Shown here: positions 42,155 to 53,372 of the stretch, one piece after another | Position numbering within the stretch: the stretch's first letter is position 1 | How the letters are laid out: every line of letters starts with the position of its first letter | Assembly: GCF_040869045.1 (NCBI RefSeq) | Contig: NC_090323.1 | Coordinates: forward strand, 177,360,353-177,424,352 | Origin: Eurosta solidaginis | Lineage: Eukaryota; Arthropoda; Insecta; Diptera; Tephritidae | Length of the DNA: 64,000 nt | Reading direction: 5' to 3' | Program-made: the position numbers and the translations under genes | Notes under the pieces: model-generated | Databases searched by the model: none | What the model was told of the DNA's origin: nothing | Seen by the model: the letters and a program-made list of their open reading frames with translations, nothing else

Positions 42155-45100
42155 AGTGGCGTCGAGCGAACTCCTCCTAACCCTTGAGGAGGGTTCGTTT
42201 GACGTGGCGCTGATCCAGGAGCCGTGGCTCTCATCGGGAGGAAAGGTTTCTGGACTTAGCGCGCGCGGGTTTGGCGTTTACTACGCACAAACGGAAGGAC
42301 GGGTGCGAGCTGTAGTAATGGTGAGGAAACAGCTGCATTCATATATGCTGCCTAATTACACCACCGAGGATCTCGTAGCGGTGGCCGTTAAGCAAAAGAA
42401 TAAGCAGGCATTTATCCTGGCGTCCTGCTACATGGCCCATGCTGCGGAGGTTCCACCGATGGAGTGCAAAAGGCTAGTACAGGAGGAAGGGCGCAAAGGG
42501 CGGTTGGTCATAGGCGCAGATGCAAATGCGCACCACAATGCGTGGGGAGGAGCAGATACGAACGAGAGAGGCGAATCTCTATTTTGTTACATCCTGCAAA
42601 CCAATTTGCAGATAGCCAACAGGGGAAATGTTCCTACATACATTGGTCCAACATCCAGCAATGTTCTGGATATTACATTGAGCTCCGAGCGTGATATATC
42701 AAGGTATGATTGGATGGTTCTCGATAGACCATCCTTCTCCGACCATGCGTATATAAGCTTCAGCATCCCACTAAAGAGGGTAGAGAAGGGAGGAACCTTT
42801 AGAAACCCTAGGGCAACGAATTGGACTAAATTCCAGAAACATGTAGAAACGAAACTGGGACAACCCAAAGAGGTTGCTAATGTAGAGGAACTGGAGGAGT
42901 CGAATGAATTCCTAACTAGGACGCTTATGACTGCGTATAACAAAGCTTGCCCTCTAAGAAGATTCAGAGGAAAAGCAAAGCCGCCATGGTGGAGCAATAA
43001 GCTGAGTCTTCTAAGAAGACAGGTAAAAGAAATGTTTAAACTCGCAAAGACCGCGGAAAGCGAAGCGTGTCGGGACGAGTACAGGGATCTACTGAGGATC
43101 TACAAGCGTGAAATTGCCAGGGCGAAGAGAAACTCATGGAAAAGTTTCTGTACGGACATAGAGTGCTCCAGTGAAACAGCACGGTTGAAAAAAGTCCTAG
43201 CAAAGGGAAACATAGTCCAGGGACTAATAAAGAAAGAGAACGGGGAATGGTCACGTGATAGTGAGGAATCCCTTGAGGTGCTTCTCGATACACATTTCCC
43301 ATCGGGAGACGGTTTAGAAGAACCAGCAGACATCACTCACACTTCGATCACGGAGCTAGTGGTGCCGGCCTTGGTGACCGATACCAAGATCGAGTGGGCA
43401 GTGAAGACGTTTTCTAAGTTTAAATCGCCGGGCCCAGATGGTATATTCCCGGCCATGCTACAAGTCTCAAGTAGGGCGGTCGTGGAATGGCTTAAAATAA
43501 TATTCGATGGGTGCATAAGACTGAATCATGTACCGCACTCTTGGAGAACTGCTCGTGTAGCTTTTCTACCAAAGGCGGGGAAGATCGGTCACGTGTATCC
43601 CAAAGACTATAGACCCATTAGCTTAACATCATTTCTGCTCAAAACCTTTGAGAGGCTGATAGATGTGTACATAAAGTCCAACGTGGATGAAAAGCTGCTC
43701 TCCACAACACAGCATGCGTACACCAAAGGCAAGTCGGTAGACACCGCATTGCATAGGGTGGTAATAAGCATAGAGAAATCCCTGGAATATAAGGAGTATG
43801 CTCTAGGAGTCTTCTTGGACATTGCCGGGGCTTTCAATAATGTTGCAAAATGGGCGATTATGGATGGTCTTAATTACATTAAAGTACATCCTGCCTTAAT
43901 CAGATGGATCGGCTGCATGTTAAATTGCAGAAAGATTACATCACAATGGGGATTGTACGAGGCCACGAAATCAGTCGACAGGGGCACGCCGCAGGGAGGG
44001 GTGCTATCACCTCTACTGTGGACACTGGTCATCAACCAACTGCTCAGGCAATTCGATGAGGGACCCGTAAAACTTACGGCTTACGCAGATGACGTTGCAA
44101 TTGTCATAAGTGGAAAATGCCTTCCAACGATTAGTTCTTTGATGGATCGGGCGCTTCGGGATATTCATACCTGGGCATCTAATGTCGGGCTGGAAGTCAA
44201 TGCGGAGAAGACGGATATGGTCTTGTTTACAAAGAGGTACAAGGTCCCAAATTGGACCAGGCCTAAGTTAGGAGCGGTGACCTTACAGGAGAAACCTTGC
44301 ACAAAATATCTAGGAATCATCCTAGACAGTAAGCTGTCATGGAAGCTCAACGTGGAGGAGAGGGTCAAGAAGGCCTCAACGGCACTCTATGCATGTAAAA
44401 GAATGCTGGGGTGTACGTGGGGCCTATCGCCCTCTCTTTCTCATTGGGTTTTTACAGCGATTGTAAGCCCTATTCTATACTATGGAGTTCTTGTTTGGTG
44501 GAAAGCCACACAAAAAAAAAACATACCTCAAAAAATTAGAGGGGGTATGCAGACTATCGATGCTTTGCATTACGGGAGCCCTGAAAACAACCCCGACGGC
44601 TGCACTGTATGCCATTCTGCACATTCCACCTGTAGACCTGGTAGCAAAGAACAAAGCGTTAACGACCGCAACCAGGCTCGATGCTTCGGGGCAGCTTGAG
44701 CGCCGACCATATGGCCATAGTAGTATAGCGTCCTCAGTCACAAGACGAACAGACTACATGATTCCCTACCTGCACTTTGAGGGAGATCTTAAGGCCACAA
44801 TAGAGGTGGACGGTTGGCGCAAGGGTGCGCAAATGGCGGACGAGGCGATACATGTGTACACCGATGGTTCCAAAATCGTGGAAGGAGTAGGGTCTGCGGT
44901 ATACTGCGCTGATCCGGAATTAAGCAGATCCTACAGGCTGCCGGATTACTGTAGCGTTTTCCAAGCGGAAATATTAGCCGTAACCAAAGCAGTAGAAACC
45001 CTGGAAGAGAATAGCTTAAGCTGCAACCGTGTTAACTTTTATATTGACAGTCAAGCAGCAATTAAGGCAATAATCTCGCATAGCACAGCATCTAAATGCG

Positions 45101-45669
45101 TGTTAGAGTGTAAGCAGTCTCTGGAGAGAATCGGGACAGGGAGAAGCATACATCTATATTGGGTCCCAGGGCATATGGGAATAGATGGGAATGAAAAAGC
45201 GGACGAATTAGCTAAAAAGGGCGCATCCCTTGAAGCTTGCTCCGTAGATGTCCCAATTAGATTGGGCGAGATTAAGCGAAGGCGAGATGTGCACATGATC
45301 GACCAAGCAGAAAAGGCGTGGGTTCAAGCGCGGGGCTGTAAAGTGTCGAAGATTATGTGTAGGTCTTACAACCTTAGACTAACACATTTGCTTCTATCAT
45401 TAAAAAGAGAGGACTGTAGACTCATGACGGGTATTCTGACTGGGCACTGCCTTCTGGCGTCACATGCCTTTAAATTAGGCTTGGTCAGTGATAGCAGGTG
45501 TAGGAAGTGCGGGTTGGAGGAGGAAACGATCGAGCACGTTCTGTGCTCGTGCCCTGCACTTGCCAGGCTAAGACTCCAGCTATTAGGAGTGATACAGCTG
45601 TCAGATCTAGAAGCAGCAAGTGGCTTAAGTCCTAGGAAGCTTTGCCAAGAGGACGGAGTTATTTTATAA
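42117..45669 (+). pseudogene. LOA-type ORF2: endonuclease, RT, RNase H (one frameshift)
   Basis: Starts at ATG 42117 (MLRVLQINLQHSK). Apurinic-like endonuclease: LIQEPWLSS, GADANAHHNAWGG, SFSDHAYISF. RT: KSPGPDGIFPAMLQ, YRPISLTSFLL, GTPQGGVLSPLLW and AYADDVAIVIS near residue 655. A frame change at the A-run around 44508-44521 splits the reading; the rest runs in the other frame to 45669, with RNase H motifs VYTDGSKIVEGVGSAVY, FYIDSQAAIKA and YWVPGHMGIDGNEKADE and a final Cys-His cluster (CRKCGLEEETIEHVLC). The single break lies in a homopolymer, so a sequencing or assembly error is possible, in which case the ORF would be intact. Confidence 0.9.
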
Positions 45670-45794
45670 CATAGGTCCTGGTTTTTGATAGGGTTTTTCA
45701 GTTTGGTCGTTAAAACAAACTTCTGGTAACACTACGGACTCAATCAGTCTATGTGAGGTCCTCATGGACCGGCCAGTTCAACCAACCTACCTAC

Positions 45795-48700
45795 TTAGTC
45801 AACAAGAAGATAAGACCATTGCATGGAGCAAGATTGCGTACAGCCACTGGAGAAGACAGCACGGTTCTAGGAGAAGTATCATGTGAAGTCGCAATTGGGA
45901 ACGTCTCGGTAGTACACAATTTTATAGTGGCAGAGATTGTTGATGAAATCATAATTGGAGTGGACTTCTTAATCGACCTGGGCATGAAGATCGACATGCA
46001 AAGCAAGACGATGCGATATAAAAACATGGATGTACCACCTAATTTCGGCTACGAGAGAGTCTACAGCAGTAAACGAGTGCTGGTGGAAGAGAGTCAGCGA
46101 ATACCACCAAAATCCGAAGCAGTCATCTGGGCAAAGGTTGATGGAGATTGTGGGACAAACAAATTGTGGGTTGTCGAAGCAGCAAACAAATCAGCACTGA
46201 ACATACTTGTAGGAAAAACCCTGGCTATGACAAAACAAGATGGACGTATTCCGGTAAGAGTACTCAATGAGTTCAAGTCACCACTCAAACTGACTAAAGG
46301 AGCTGTTTTGGGAAGATGCCAAGAAGCTGAAGTAGTTATTAACTGTGAACAGCTCCAGGAACACGTTTCAGCTAGTAATACTGATCTTTCAAATGACATC
46401 ACGGCATGGACGCAGGGGCTAGAGGAAGCATATCAGAGTAAGGCAAAACAACTGCCCCTAAAGTACGCGAACATATTTGACCAGGATGGTTCTAAACCAG
46501 GCCGCACCAACGTTGTGAAACATCAAATTGACACTGGAGATGCAAGGACGATCCGTCAAGCTCCACGCAGTGTTCCACTAGCGAAGCGGAAAGTTGTGAG
46601 TCAAATCATACAAGAAATGAGCGACAGCGGCGTCTTCGAACCATCAGCTAGTCCATGGAGCTCACCGGTAGTACTTGTAAAGAAGAAGGATGGAAAAATG
46701 AGGTTTTGCGTGGACTACCGGAAGTTGAATGACGTAACGAAAAAGGATAGCTACCCATTGCCAAGAATTGACGACACTCTGGACTCGCTATCTGGTACGA
46801 AATGGTTTTCCACGCTGGACTTGAAAAGCGGCTACTGGCAAGTGGAGGTGGAGGAAGATAAAGAGAAAACAGCCTTCAGTGTCGGTGATGGTCTTTGGCA
46901 ATTTACAGTGATGCCTTTTGGACTTTGTAATGCACCAGCTACTTTTGAGAGACTCATGGACCAGGCACTGAAAGGACTACATTGGAAAACATGCTTGGTG
47001 TACCTGGACGACATCATCGTATTGGGCAAGAATTTTGATGAACATCTTAGGAACTTGGAGGAAGTTTTCTAAAGAATAGCTGGCGCTGGTCTGAAGTTAA
47101 GTCCCATAAAGTGTGCGCTGTTTAAAAAGGAAGTAAATTATTTGGGTCACAAGGTAACGACAGAGGGCATCTGCACTGCGAACGAAAAGATAGAGGCTGT
47201 AAAGTATTGGCCAAGACCACAGAACCTACATGAATTGAGAAGTTTCCTTGGGCTGTGCACATATTACCGCCGATTTGTACCAAATTTTTCCAGCGTAGCC
47301 CATAGCCTCCATGAGCTTACAAGAAAACATAAAGCTTTTGAATGGAAGAAGGAGCAAGAAGTGGCTTTCCAAACATTGAAGGAGCGTTTGTGAACTGCCC
47401 CAATGTTAGCATATCCGATTCCAGGAGCAACATTTATTCTAGATACAGATGCGAGTGGATATGCTATAGGAGGCGTTTTATCACAACTGGTCGATGGACA
47501 GGAGAAGGTAGTTGCATATTACAGCCGTTCGATTGGAAAACCAGAGAGGAACTACTGCGTTACGCGGAGAGAGCTGTTGGCATTGGTAGAGTGCATTAAA
47601 CATTTTCACAAACACCTCTACGGTCAGCGATTCCGTGTCAGGACAGATCACGCAGCTTTAATATGGCTTCTGCAGTTCCGTAATCCGGAAGGACAATTGG
47701 CACGGTGGATCGAGCGACTACAAAGCTATGACTTTTCCATTAAGCATCGAAAAGGTAGTACCCATGGAAATGCCGATGCAATGTCACGAAGACCATGTAG
47801 TTTGGAATGCAAGCACTGTTCAAAAGCCGAGGTTAAAGAAGACATTATAGATGTCCGGCTAATGACTATAACATGTACAGATGAATGGGACAAGGAACAG
47901 CTAAGAAAGTGTCAGCTAGAAGATACAGATCTGTCACGTGTTATGCAAGGGCTCGAACGAAACGAAAGACCAAACAGAGAAGAGATGTCAGCAGAGAAAC
48001 CCATTGCGAAGTCATATTACGCACAGTGGAACAGTTTAGAATTGCTATCCGGTTGCCTTCATCGATTATGGGAGAGTGAGGATGGTAAATGCAAGGAGAA
48101 ACTGATAGTTGTTCCCAGAAAGAGGATTCCTGACGTGCTCAGCGAGCTGCATAATGGTCCAAGCGGAGGTCATCTTGGAATCACGAAGACGCTCGAGAAG
48201 ATTAAACAGAGATTCTATTGGGTTGGTTACCTTCAGTCGGTCACTGAGTGGATTGCGAACTGCGAGGTTTGCAGCAGAGCGAAAGGGCCCAGAACCCGAA
48301 GTCATGGCCGGATGAAGCAATATAACTCAGGTGCGCCATTTGAAAGGATCGCTATGGATGTCGCCGGTCCATTTCCTACTAGCAACGGCGGAAACAAATA
48401 TGTACTGGTAGTTATGGATTATTTCAGCAAATGGCCAGAGGTATGTCCAATCCCAAATCAAGAAGCGGAAACGGTAGCAGAAGTGTTTATAAACAATTGG
48501 GTTGCAAGGTATGGTGTACCAATGGAGTTACATTCTGACCAAGGCAGGAATTTCGAATCAGCTGTGTTCCAGGAAATGTGTAAATCATTGGACATTCGAA
48601 AAACACGGACAACTGCATCCTCAATCCGATGGTATGGTAGAACGATTCATTAGAACATTGGAGGAGCACTTAAGGAAAGTAGTAGACAAGTACCATAAAG

Positions 48701-49138
48701 AGTGGGATACCCGCATACCATTATTCTTGATGGCTTACCGATCAGCAGTGCATGAGACAACGGGCCAAACCCCTGCAAAAGTAATTTTTGGCAATGACCT
48801 TAGACTGCCAGCTGATTTGAAGTTTGGGATAGATGCCAATGCGGAGAGAAATGTCAAGAAATCCACTAGTGATTTGGAAGAAGAGCTAAGCAATTAATTC
48901 AGAAGGTTTCCAGGATGGAGATTTGGTGCTGTTATACAACCCACAACGTAAAAAAGGTTTGTCCCCGAAATTGCAGTGTAATTGGGAAGGCCCAAACAAA
49001 GTTGTAAAATGGATCAACGATGTAGTGTACCGCATACAAACCATCGGTAAACCACGAACCAAAATGAAAGTGGTCCATTTGGAAAGGCTGGCAACGTTTA
49101 GATCGGGGGATTTGTCTAATAGGGACGATCAGACTTAG
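45795..49138 (+). pseudogene. pol: pol of the full-length SAP-Gag element, broken
   Basis: Continues the protease after the LOA insertion (VNKKIRPLHGARLRTATGE, IIIGVDFLIDLG). RT has VMPFGLCNAPATFERLM and VYLDDIIVLG; RNase H has DTDASGYAIGGVLSQL and RTDHAALIWLL. Integrase has the zinc domain (HNGPSGGHLGITK, CEVCSRAKGP) and the DDE core (MDVAGPFPT, HSDQGRNFES, DGMVERFIRTLEEH), then the C-terminal barrel ending DRDDQT-like next to the purine tract. Breaks: TAA at 47070-47072, TGA at 47391-47393, a frameshift near 48613, and a deletion with stop near 48895. The 17.6/297-like RT motifs place it in Ty3/gypsy. It cannot be functional as read. Confidence 0.95.
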
Positions 49139-49149
49139 GTGGAGGGCAG

Positions 49150-49770
49150 TGTTACGAATATTAGCAAAACTAAGGAGTGCTGCCATCTCTAAGCCATTGC
49201 TAATCAGTGACGTGAATTCACATCCATAGATGAATCATTATGTATCCACATAAACGAAACAATAATTGCGTCTACACATATGTACCATGTACGTATACGA
49301 GCAGCGGAGAATCAATGCACAAACACATGCATGTATATCTGAGATACTCCTGAAAGTATGCAATGAGAGAAGCTATAAATCGTGCAATTGTAGTTACAGC
49401 TGAGAAGTTTTAGAGCTGATGGACTAGTAGATTCTGGAAGCGCCTAGAAAATGCGAACGTTGAAATCAGAGAGTATAAAAGGCAGCAGATGTAGAGGCGC
49501 TGGAATTCAGTTTGATTTGAGCTATCAAGCAGTTTCGATTAAGACGCTATCTAAGAGCAGTATTATTTTGAATAGTAGAGTTTCATTTGAGCTATCAATC
49601 AGTTTGGTTATTAAGCAAGCTATTCGTTGCGAAGTATAAGTGTTATTGTGAAGTACTTGAATAAAGGCCATTTTGCATTATTAAATATTGGAGTTATTTA
49701 TTCAACAGCTTGGTGATTCGAACATAGCAGAGGGTTGCAAATGAGAGGATTTGCAAGTAAATTCGTTACA
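49150..49770 (+). repeat. 3' LTR of the full-length SAP-Gag element
   Basis: 621 bp, same ends as 37844-38469, followed by the ATAT duplication. It differs from the 5' LTR at roughly 15-20 scattered bases and lacks the 8-bp segment near 38240. Confidence 0.9.
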
Positions 49771-50489
49771 ATATTAATAACGGCTAGATATTTCGATCGG
49801 TTATACAACACTATGTAAAATATATGAAAATAAAAATTGCTTCTCGTCTAGCATAGCTTATAGCGAGCACTCTGCCGTGAGTCTAACGCTTTCAAAACTT
49901 ATACAAAGAAATTCTATGCATTACTTCTCGTTTGGTACGTTGATATTTAAATCTTTCTCACCCAGCTCAATGAGTTCAAGGAATTCCAGGACTATTGTGG
50001 TGTTAAGCCATGCAAGGTAATTGAAAACTAAGTATCTTGGCACAAGAAATATTTTAACTCGAAGACAGAAGGAAGCAAATGCAAAAGAGATTTGATTTCG
50101 GATGAAATGTTTTGTATAAAATTATTCCCGTAGGTGCTAGCAGAACCCCCAAGGCCTGGGATCAAAATTCACACTTACTGAATCTAGGCACTGATATGAA
50201 GTTTAAACGTTAAGGAAAAAAGTAAGCATCTATAAAAATAGCACTAACAAAATTGCCTAGTTTCATTTATGATTTACTGAGTTTTCCACATACATAGTTC
50301 GGCAACACCAGAACGCAAATTTTGAACCGTTTCTTACTAAAACCTAACTGCACTATACATTTTATTTCATTACAATCAACAACATAATGCTAGAACCAAG
50401 AGCTTTGTGACCAAAACTAGGTTCACAACGTTTGGTTGGTGAAATACATAGACTTATCCTATGTCAAAATATAGTACCATTTTTGGGTT
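49771..50489. other. intergenic stretch without recognisable genes
   Basis: No coding or structured repeat signal seen. Confidence 0.5.
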
Positions 50490-50986
50490 GCATGCACATA
50501 TACATCGGAGGGTGGGGTGTGTAGAAGTCCACGAAAGTGGGGAAAGTTTCTGACCGCCATTCACCTGGGAATGGCCAGAGCGATTCTTTTGCATGCGGTT
50601 CAAGCAGCTCACTACTGCCGGTCGCTTGCGGCCAAGTATCCTCTGGGTAGCCGCTAAACACCCGTTTAGCGGTGAGCTAATGTGAGAAGGCGACAACCTA
50701 GCTAGGCCACTCTGACATAATCGGTTTAAGGGCTAGCCGGGGGAGATTTCATCGGCAGCGTCTGTACACCTCTAGGCGCGGCTGCAAGCGGGCGTCTGTC
50801 TTGGAGCAAGCGGCTCGCTATATAAACGCGCCAAGTAATATTTTCACCCCCGCTGAGCGGGTTGTGCGCTGGGCTTGGGACCCGCCACGTAAAACCATAC
50901 TCCAATGAAATATAACAACAAGCCCTTGTTGGACGGCCATAACCGTTTAGACGGTTAAGCGCCAATTAAGTAAGTAAGTAAGCACA
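50490..50986 (+). mobile_element. non-LTR element 3' fragment with (TAAG)n tail
   Basis: GC-richer than its surroundings and ends in TAAGTAAGTAAGTAAG (50968-50984), a microsatellite tail typical of target-primed elements. The body carries CGCCACGTAAAACCATACTC and GGTTAAGCGCCAATTAAG, known to me as common insect LINE 3' UTR sequence (from memory). No RT motif is retained, so the clade is not assigned. Confidence 0.5.
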
Positions 50987-51356
50987 TCTATTTGTTTGTT
51001 CAGCTTGAATTAAAGGAAAGTGTTCACTATGTTTAGTAAAATTTTATATGGAAACATCCTAAAATTTTCTATTTTATATAAATAAAATAAAACAAAAATT
51101 ACGTCCTTTTTTCGATGAATTTTGGTCCCAAACGAAAACATGGTGTGGCAACCGTGTTCGCTTTACCGAAAATGTCTCACTTCCCTACAAGACGGAGGTA
51201 ACCAGTTCACCAACACATTCAAAGCTTTTTTCGCTCTCCACTAACACATCGACGTTTCATGCTGTCATCGAAATGACAGTTCATTAATTATTCCGGAAAA
51301 CATTGAAACGCAAAAAAATATAAATTGTTTACAACGAAAAATATCTTGTGCTTTTA
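50987..51356. other. intergenic stretch without recognisable genes
   Basis: AT-rich; nothing recognised. Confidence 0.45.
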
Positions 51357-51540
51357 GTTGTGACATGTGACGGAAATTAAAAATGTTGTTGCAGAGAACA
51401 CCTTTTTGCGTTGGCGACCTTCGCCCAAAATAACATTAAGTTAATTTGAGTTGTGACATGTGACGGAAATTAAAGATATTGCTGCAGAGACCATCTTTTT
51501 GCGTTGGCGGCCTGCGCCCAAAATAATATTAAGGGTAGCG
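51357..51540. repeat. ~90-bp direct duplication
   Basis: The block GTTGTGACATGTGACGGAAA through CGCCCAAAATAA occurs at about 51357-51432 and again at 51450-51524. Part of it (GCAGAGAACACCTTTTTGCG) resembles the start of the 3.1-kb LTR near 7685. Confidence 0.75.
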
Positions 51541-51689
51541 TTTTACAAGACGGTACACCACCTAATTTAAAAATATAAAATAATAATAAAAACGGAGCTC
51601 GAGGCGCGCCTTTTGATTCCACGTTTGATAATTTTTGATAAAAATTGGGTGGTGCACCGTCTTTTAAATCTTTACCATATTAAGTTGTA

Positions 51690-51862
51690 TAGAATCGACG
51701 GGATGGCCTACAAGGTTTTATGTCAACTAAATCGCTCCCGATATGGTCGGGCTAGTACCTTAATGGTTCCCGGAACGTACCCGATCTGCATCCGGCAAAG
51801 GACCAACAAAGTCGATAACGGGGAGTGTCCTTATCGCTACAACAACAACATTATTTACTTTC
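51690..51862 (+). repeat. partial copy of the SINE-like repeat, with (CAACAA)n end
   Basis: ATGGTCGGGCTAGTACCTTA and the following CCGGCAAAGGACCA match the 28.2-kb repeat in inverse orientation, ending in CTACAACAACAACATT. A shorter relic lies at 52880-52930. Confidence 0.55.
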
Positions 51863-51944
51863 TGATTTTCATTCATACGTATGTGCATTTAAAAAATAAT
51901 AAAAAAAATGTTATATTATTCTAATAGATAGCATCTCCGCCGGG

Positions 51945-52403
51945 TTGCGATTCAGCTCAGAATATGCCAAAATCAGAGGAAATCTACAAAAACAAGGTAC
52001 TTTACAACAACATGCTTTGGAATACGGTACCAAACTGGTTGGATGTGTTTCCCTAAAAAAGGGTGGAACTACGCATCTTGGTTTTCCAGTATTTGCTTCG
52101 GTAATTTATATTGATTTGTAGTGATTAAAAATTGCAATAGTAGATAATGTAATGTGAATTAAAACTGAATAGGTAGCCGGAGCAAAAAAGGCAACTGATC
52201 GGCATGCAACTGTTATTTATGTTGCGGCACCGGGAGCTGCTTCTGCTATCGTAGTAGCATTAGAAGCAGAAATTTCTTTGATTTTTTGCATCACCAAAGG
52301 TGTGCCATAACATGATAGGGTTCGCGTTAAGCACGCTCTCTTAAGGCAAAAAAAATCGCGTCTAGTCAGGCCCGATTGTCCAGGAATCATCGCACCAGAA
52401 AGG
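51945..52403 (+). pseudogene. succinyl-CoA ligase alpha subunit pseudogene fragment
   Basis: Two exon pieces, about 51945-52100 and 52173-52403, separated by a 72-bp GT-AG intron. They read like the CoA-binding domain of the mitochondrial succinyl-CoA synthetase alpha subunit (fly Scsalpha, vertebrate SUCLG1): [65 protein letters not shown] and [13 protein letters not shown] at 52308-52310 replaces the Gln of the usual P-Q-H-D segment. Conserved Gly and Pro residues have changed (VAAPG for VPPPG, RPDCPG for GPNCPG), and part of the N-terminal exon is missing. The intact intron and the following donor (AGG|GTAAGT) show a DNA-level duplicate, not a retrocopy. No further exons were found. Confidence 0.85.
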
Positions 52404-52935
52404 GTAAGTGAATTGGCTACCATATTAAATATATAAGCAAAATGTATGAATTTTTTAGTGATAATTTGTCATGCTTTTGTTGATAATCAACTGAAGAATG
52501 CAAATACGACAGAGTTCGAAGTTGATGTGAAAACCAATTAATTTTTTTAATTAGCGTTTGGAGAGAAAAATACATATGTATGTATGCATAGAACTGCATA
52601 GAAGGGGAGGAAAAATTAATTATAATCAGTAGATTTGCAAGATTTTTGTCATTTTCCCTGCATCGCAGTTGTCATTACATTGCGTTAAGAGAGGACATCA
52701 ACACCTTACTACCCACATCCAGTTAAAATTATTGTAAATTTTGCTCTTTTCATCACTGTTTTAAAACGTGGAAAATTATATATCGAGCATTCCATTGAGA
52801 ATGGTACATTTTAGCAGACTTTCGCATTGCCGGCATTATTAATATTCAATCCCTAGAAGGTTTAATGTAGTCATATCAATAGTTCCCGAGATGGTGGGGC
52901 TAGTACCACAATGGTGCTTGTTACCGGAACGTAGA
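52404..52935. other. intergenic stretch without recognisable genes
   Basis: Apart from the small SINE-like relic at 52880-52930, nothing is recognised. Confidence 0.45.
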
Positions 52936-53372
52936 TAGATAGATCATTTATTGAGGATTGCACAGTGACTTACACATCTCCTTCACAGCACCTCATCCTG
53001 GCCGACTTCCTTGATGAACCCCAGCAGTGTTCTTTGCTTGAGGGATTAAATGTGGGAATGCTCTGGCCATGGTGAGCCCATAAACTTAGCCCTACGTCTT
53101 GAAATTGCGCCGTAATCTAGAAGGATATGGTCCACCGTCTGCTGATCTATCACATCTGTATGTGTTGTTCGATACTATACCCAGCTTTTGCATGTGACTG
53201 TTCAGTCTACAGTGTCTTGTAAGAATAGACGTTGGGGTTCTTAGGTAATCTTTTTGAGAGGCCTATTAATGCCCTATATCGAGTTGTGCTGTAACCCCCT
53301 AACAGTAACTTAGATTGACTCAGGCCTGGCATATTGCGCCAGTGTTCTCTCTTTTCCCTCCCTTCTGCTAGT
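52936..53372 (-). mobile_element. non-LTR element 3' fragment, minus strand
   Basis: On the minus strand the segment reads, with frame breaks, like the C-terminal end of an RNase-H-bearing non-LTR Pol (ILTRHCRLNSHMQKLGIVS; QQTVDHILLDYGAISRRRA; RTLLGFIKEV) and ends in an A-poor tail with (GATA)n-type repeats (AATGATCTATCTATCTA). It is heavily decayed and 5'-truncated. Confidence 0.55.

Larger units (their letters stand above)
40174..45794 (+). mobile_element. LOA-clade non-LTR retrotransposon nested in the protease region
   Basis: The 5.6-kb insertion is flanked by the 9-bp duplication TTAGTCAAC (40165-40173 and 45795-45803), exactly splitting the host reading frame. It has a GC-richer 5' UTR (40174-40549), ORF1 with a DUF4780-like domain, ORF2 with endonuclease, reverse transcriptase and RNase H, and a 126-bp 3' UTR without poly(A). 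ORF2 with RNase H and this ORF1 type fit the LOA/Bilbo group. Only one frame break was found, so it inserted after the host element and may be recent. Confidence 0.9.
37844..49770 (+). mobile_element. full-length SAP-Gag family LTR element, decayed, with a nested LOA
   Basis: LTRs at 37844-38469 and 49150-49770 (TGTTACG … TACA ends), ATAT duplications at 37840-37843 and 49771-49774, a Leu-type primer site after the 5' LTR and a GGTGGAGGGCAG purine tract before the 3' LTR. Without the nested LOA insertion (40174-45794, plus one 9-bp duplication) the element would be about 6.3 kb. The LTRs differ at roughly 15-20 positions plus indels, so the insertion is older than the 12.5-kb element. Gag and pol both carry stops and frameshifts. 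Confidence 0.9.
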
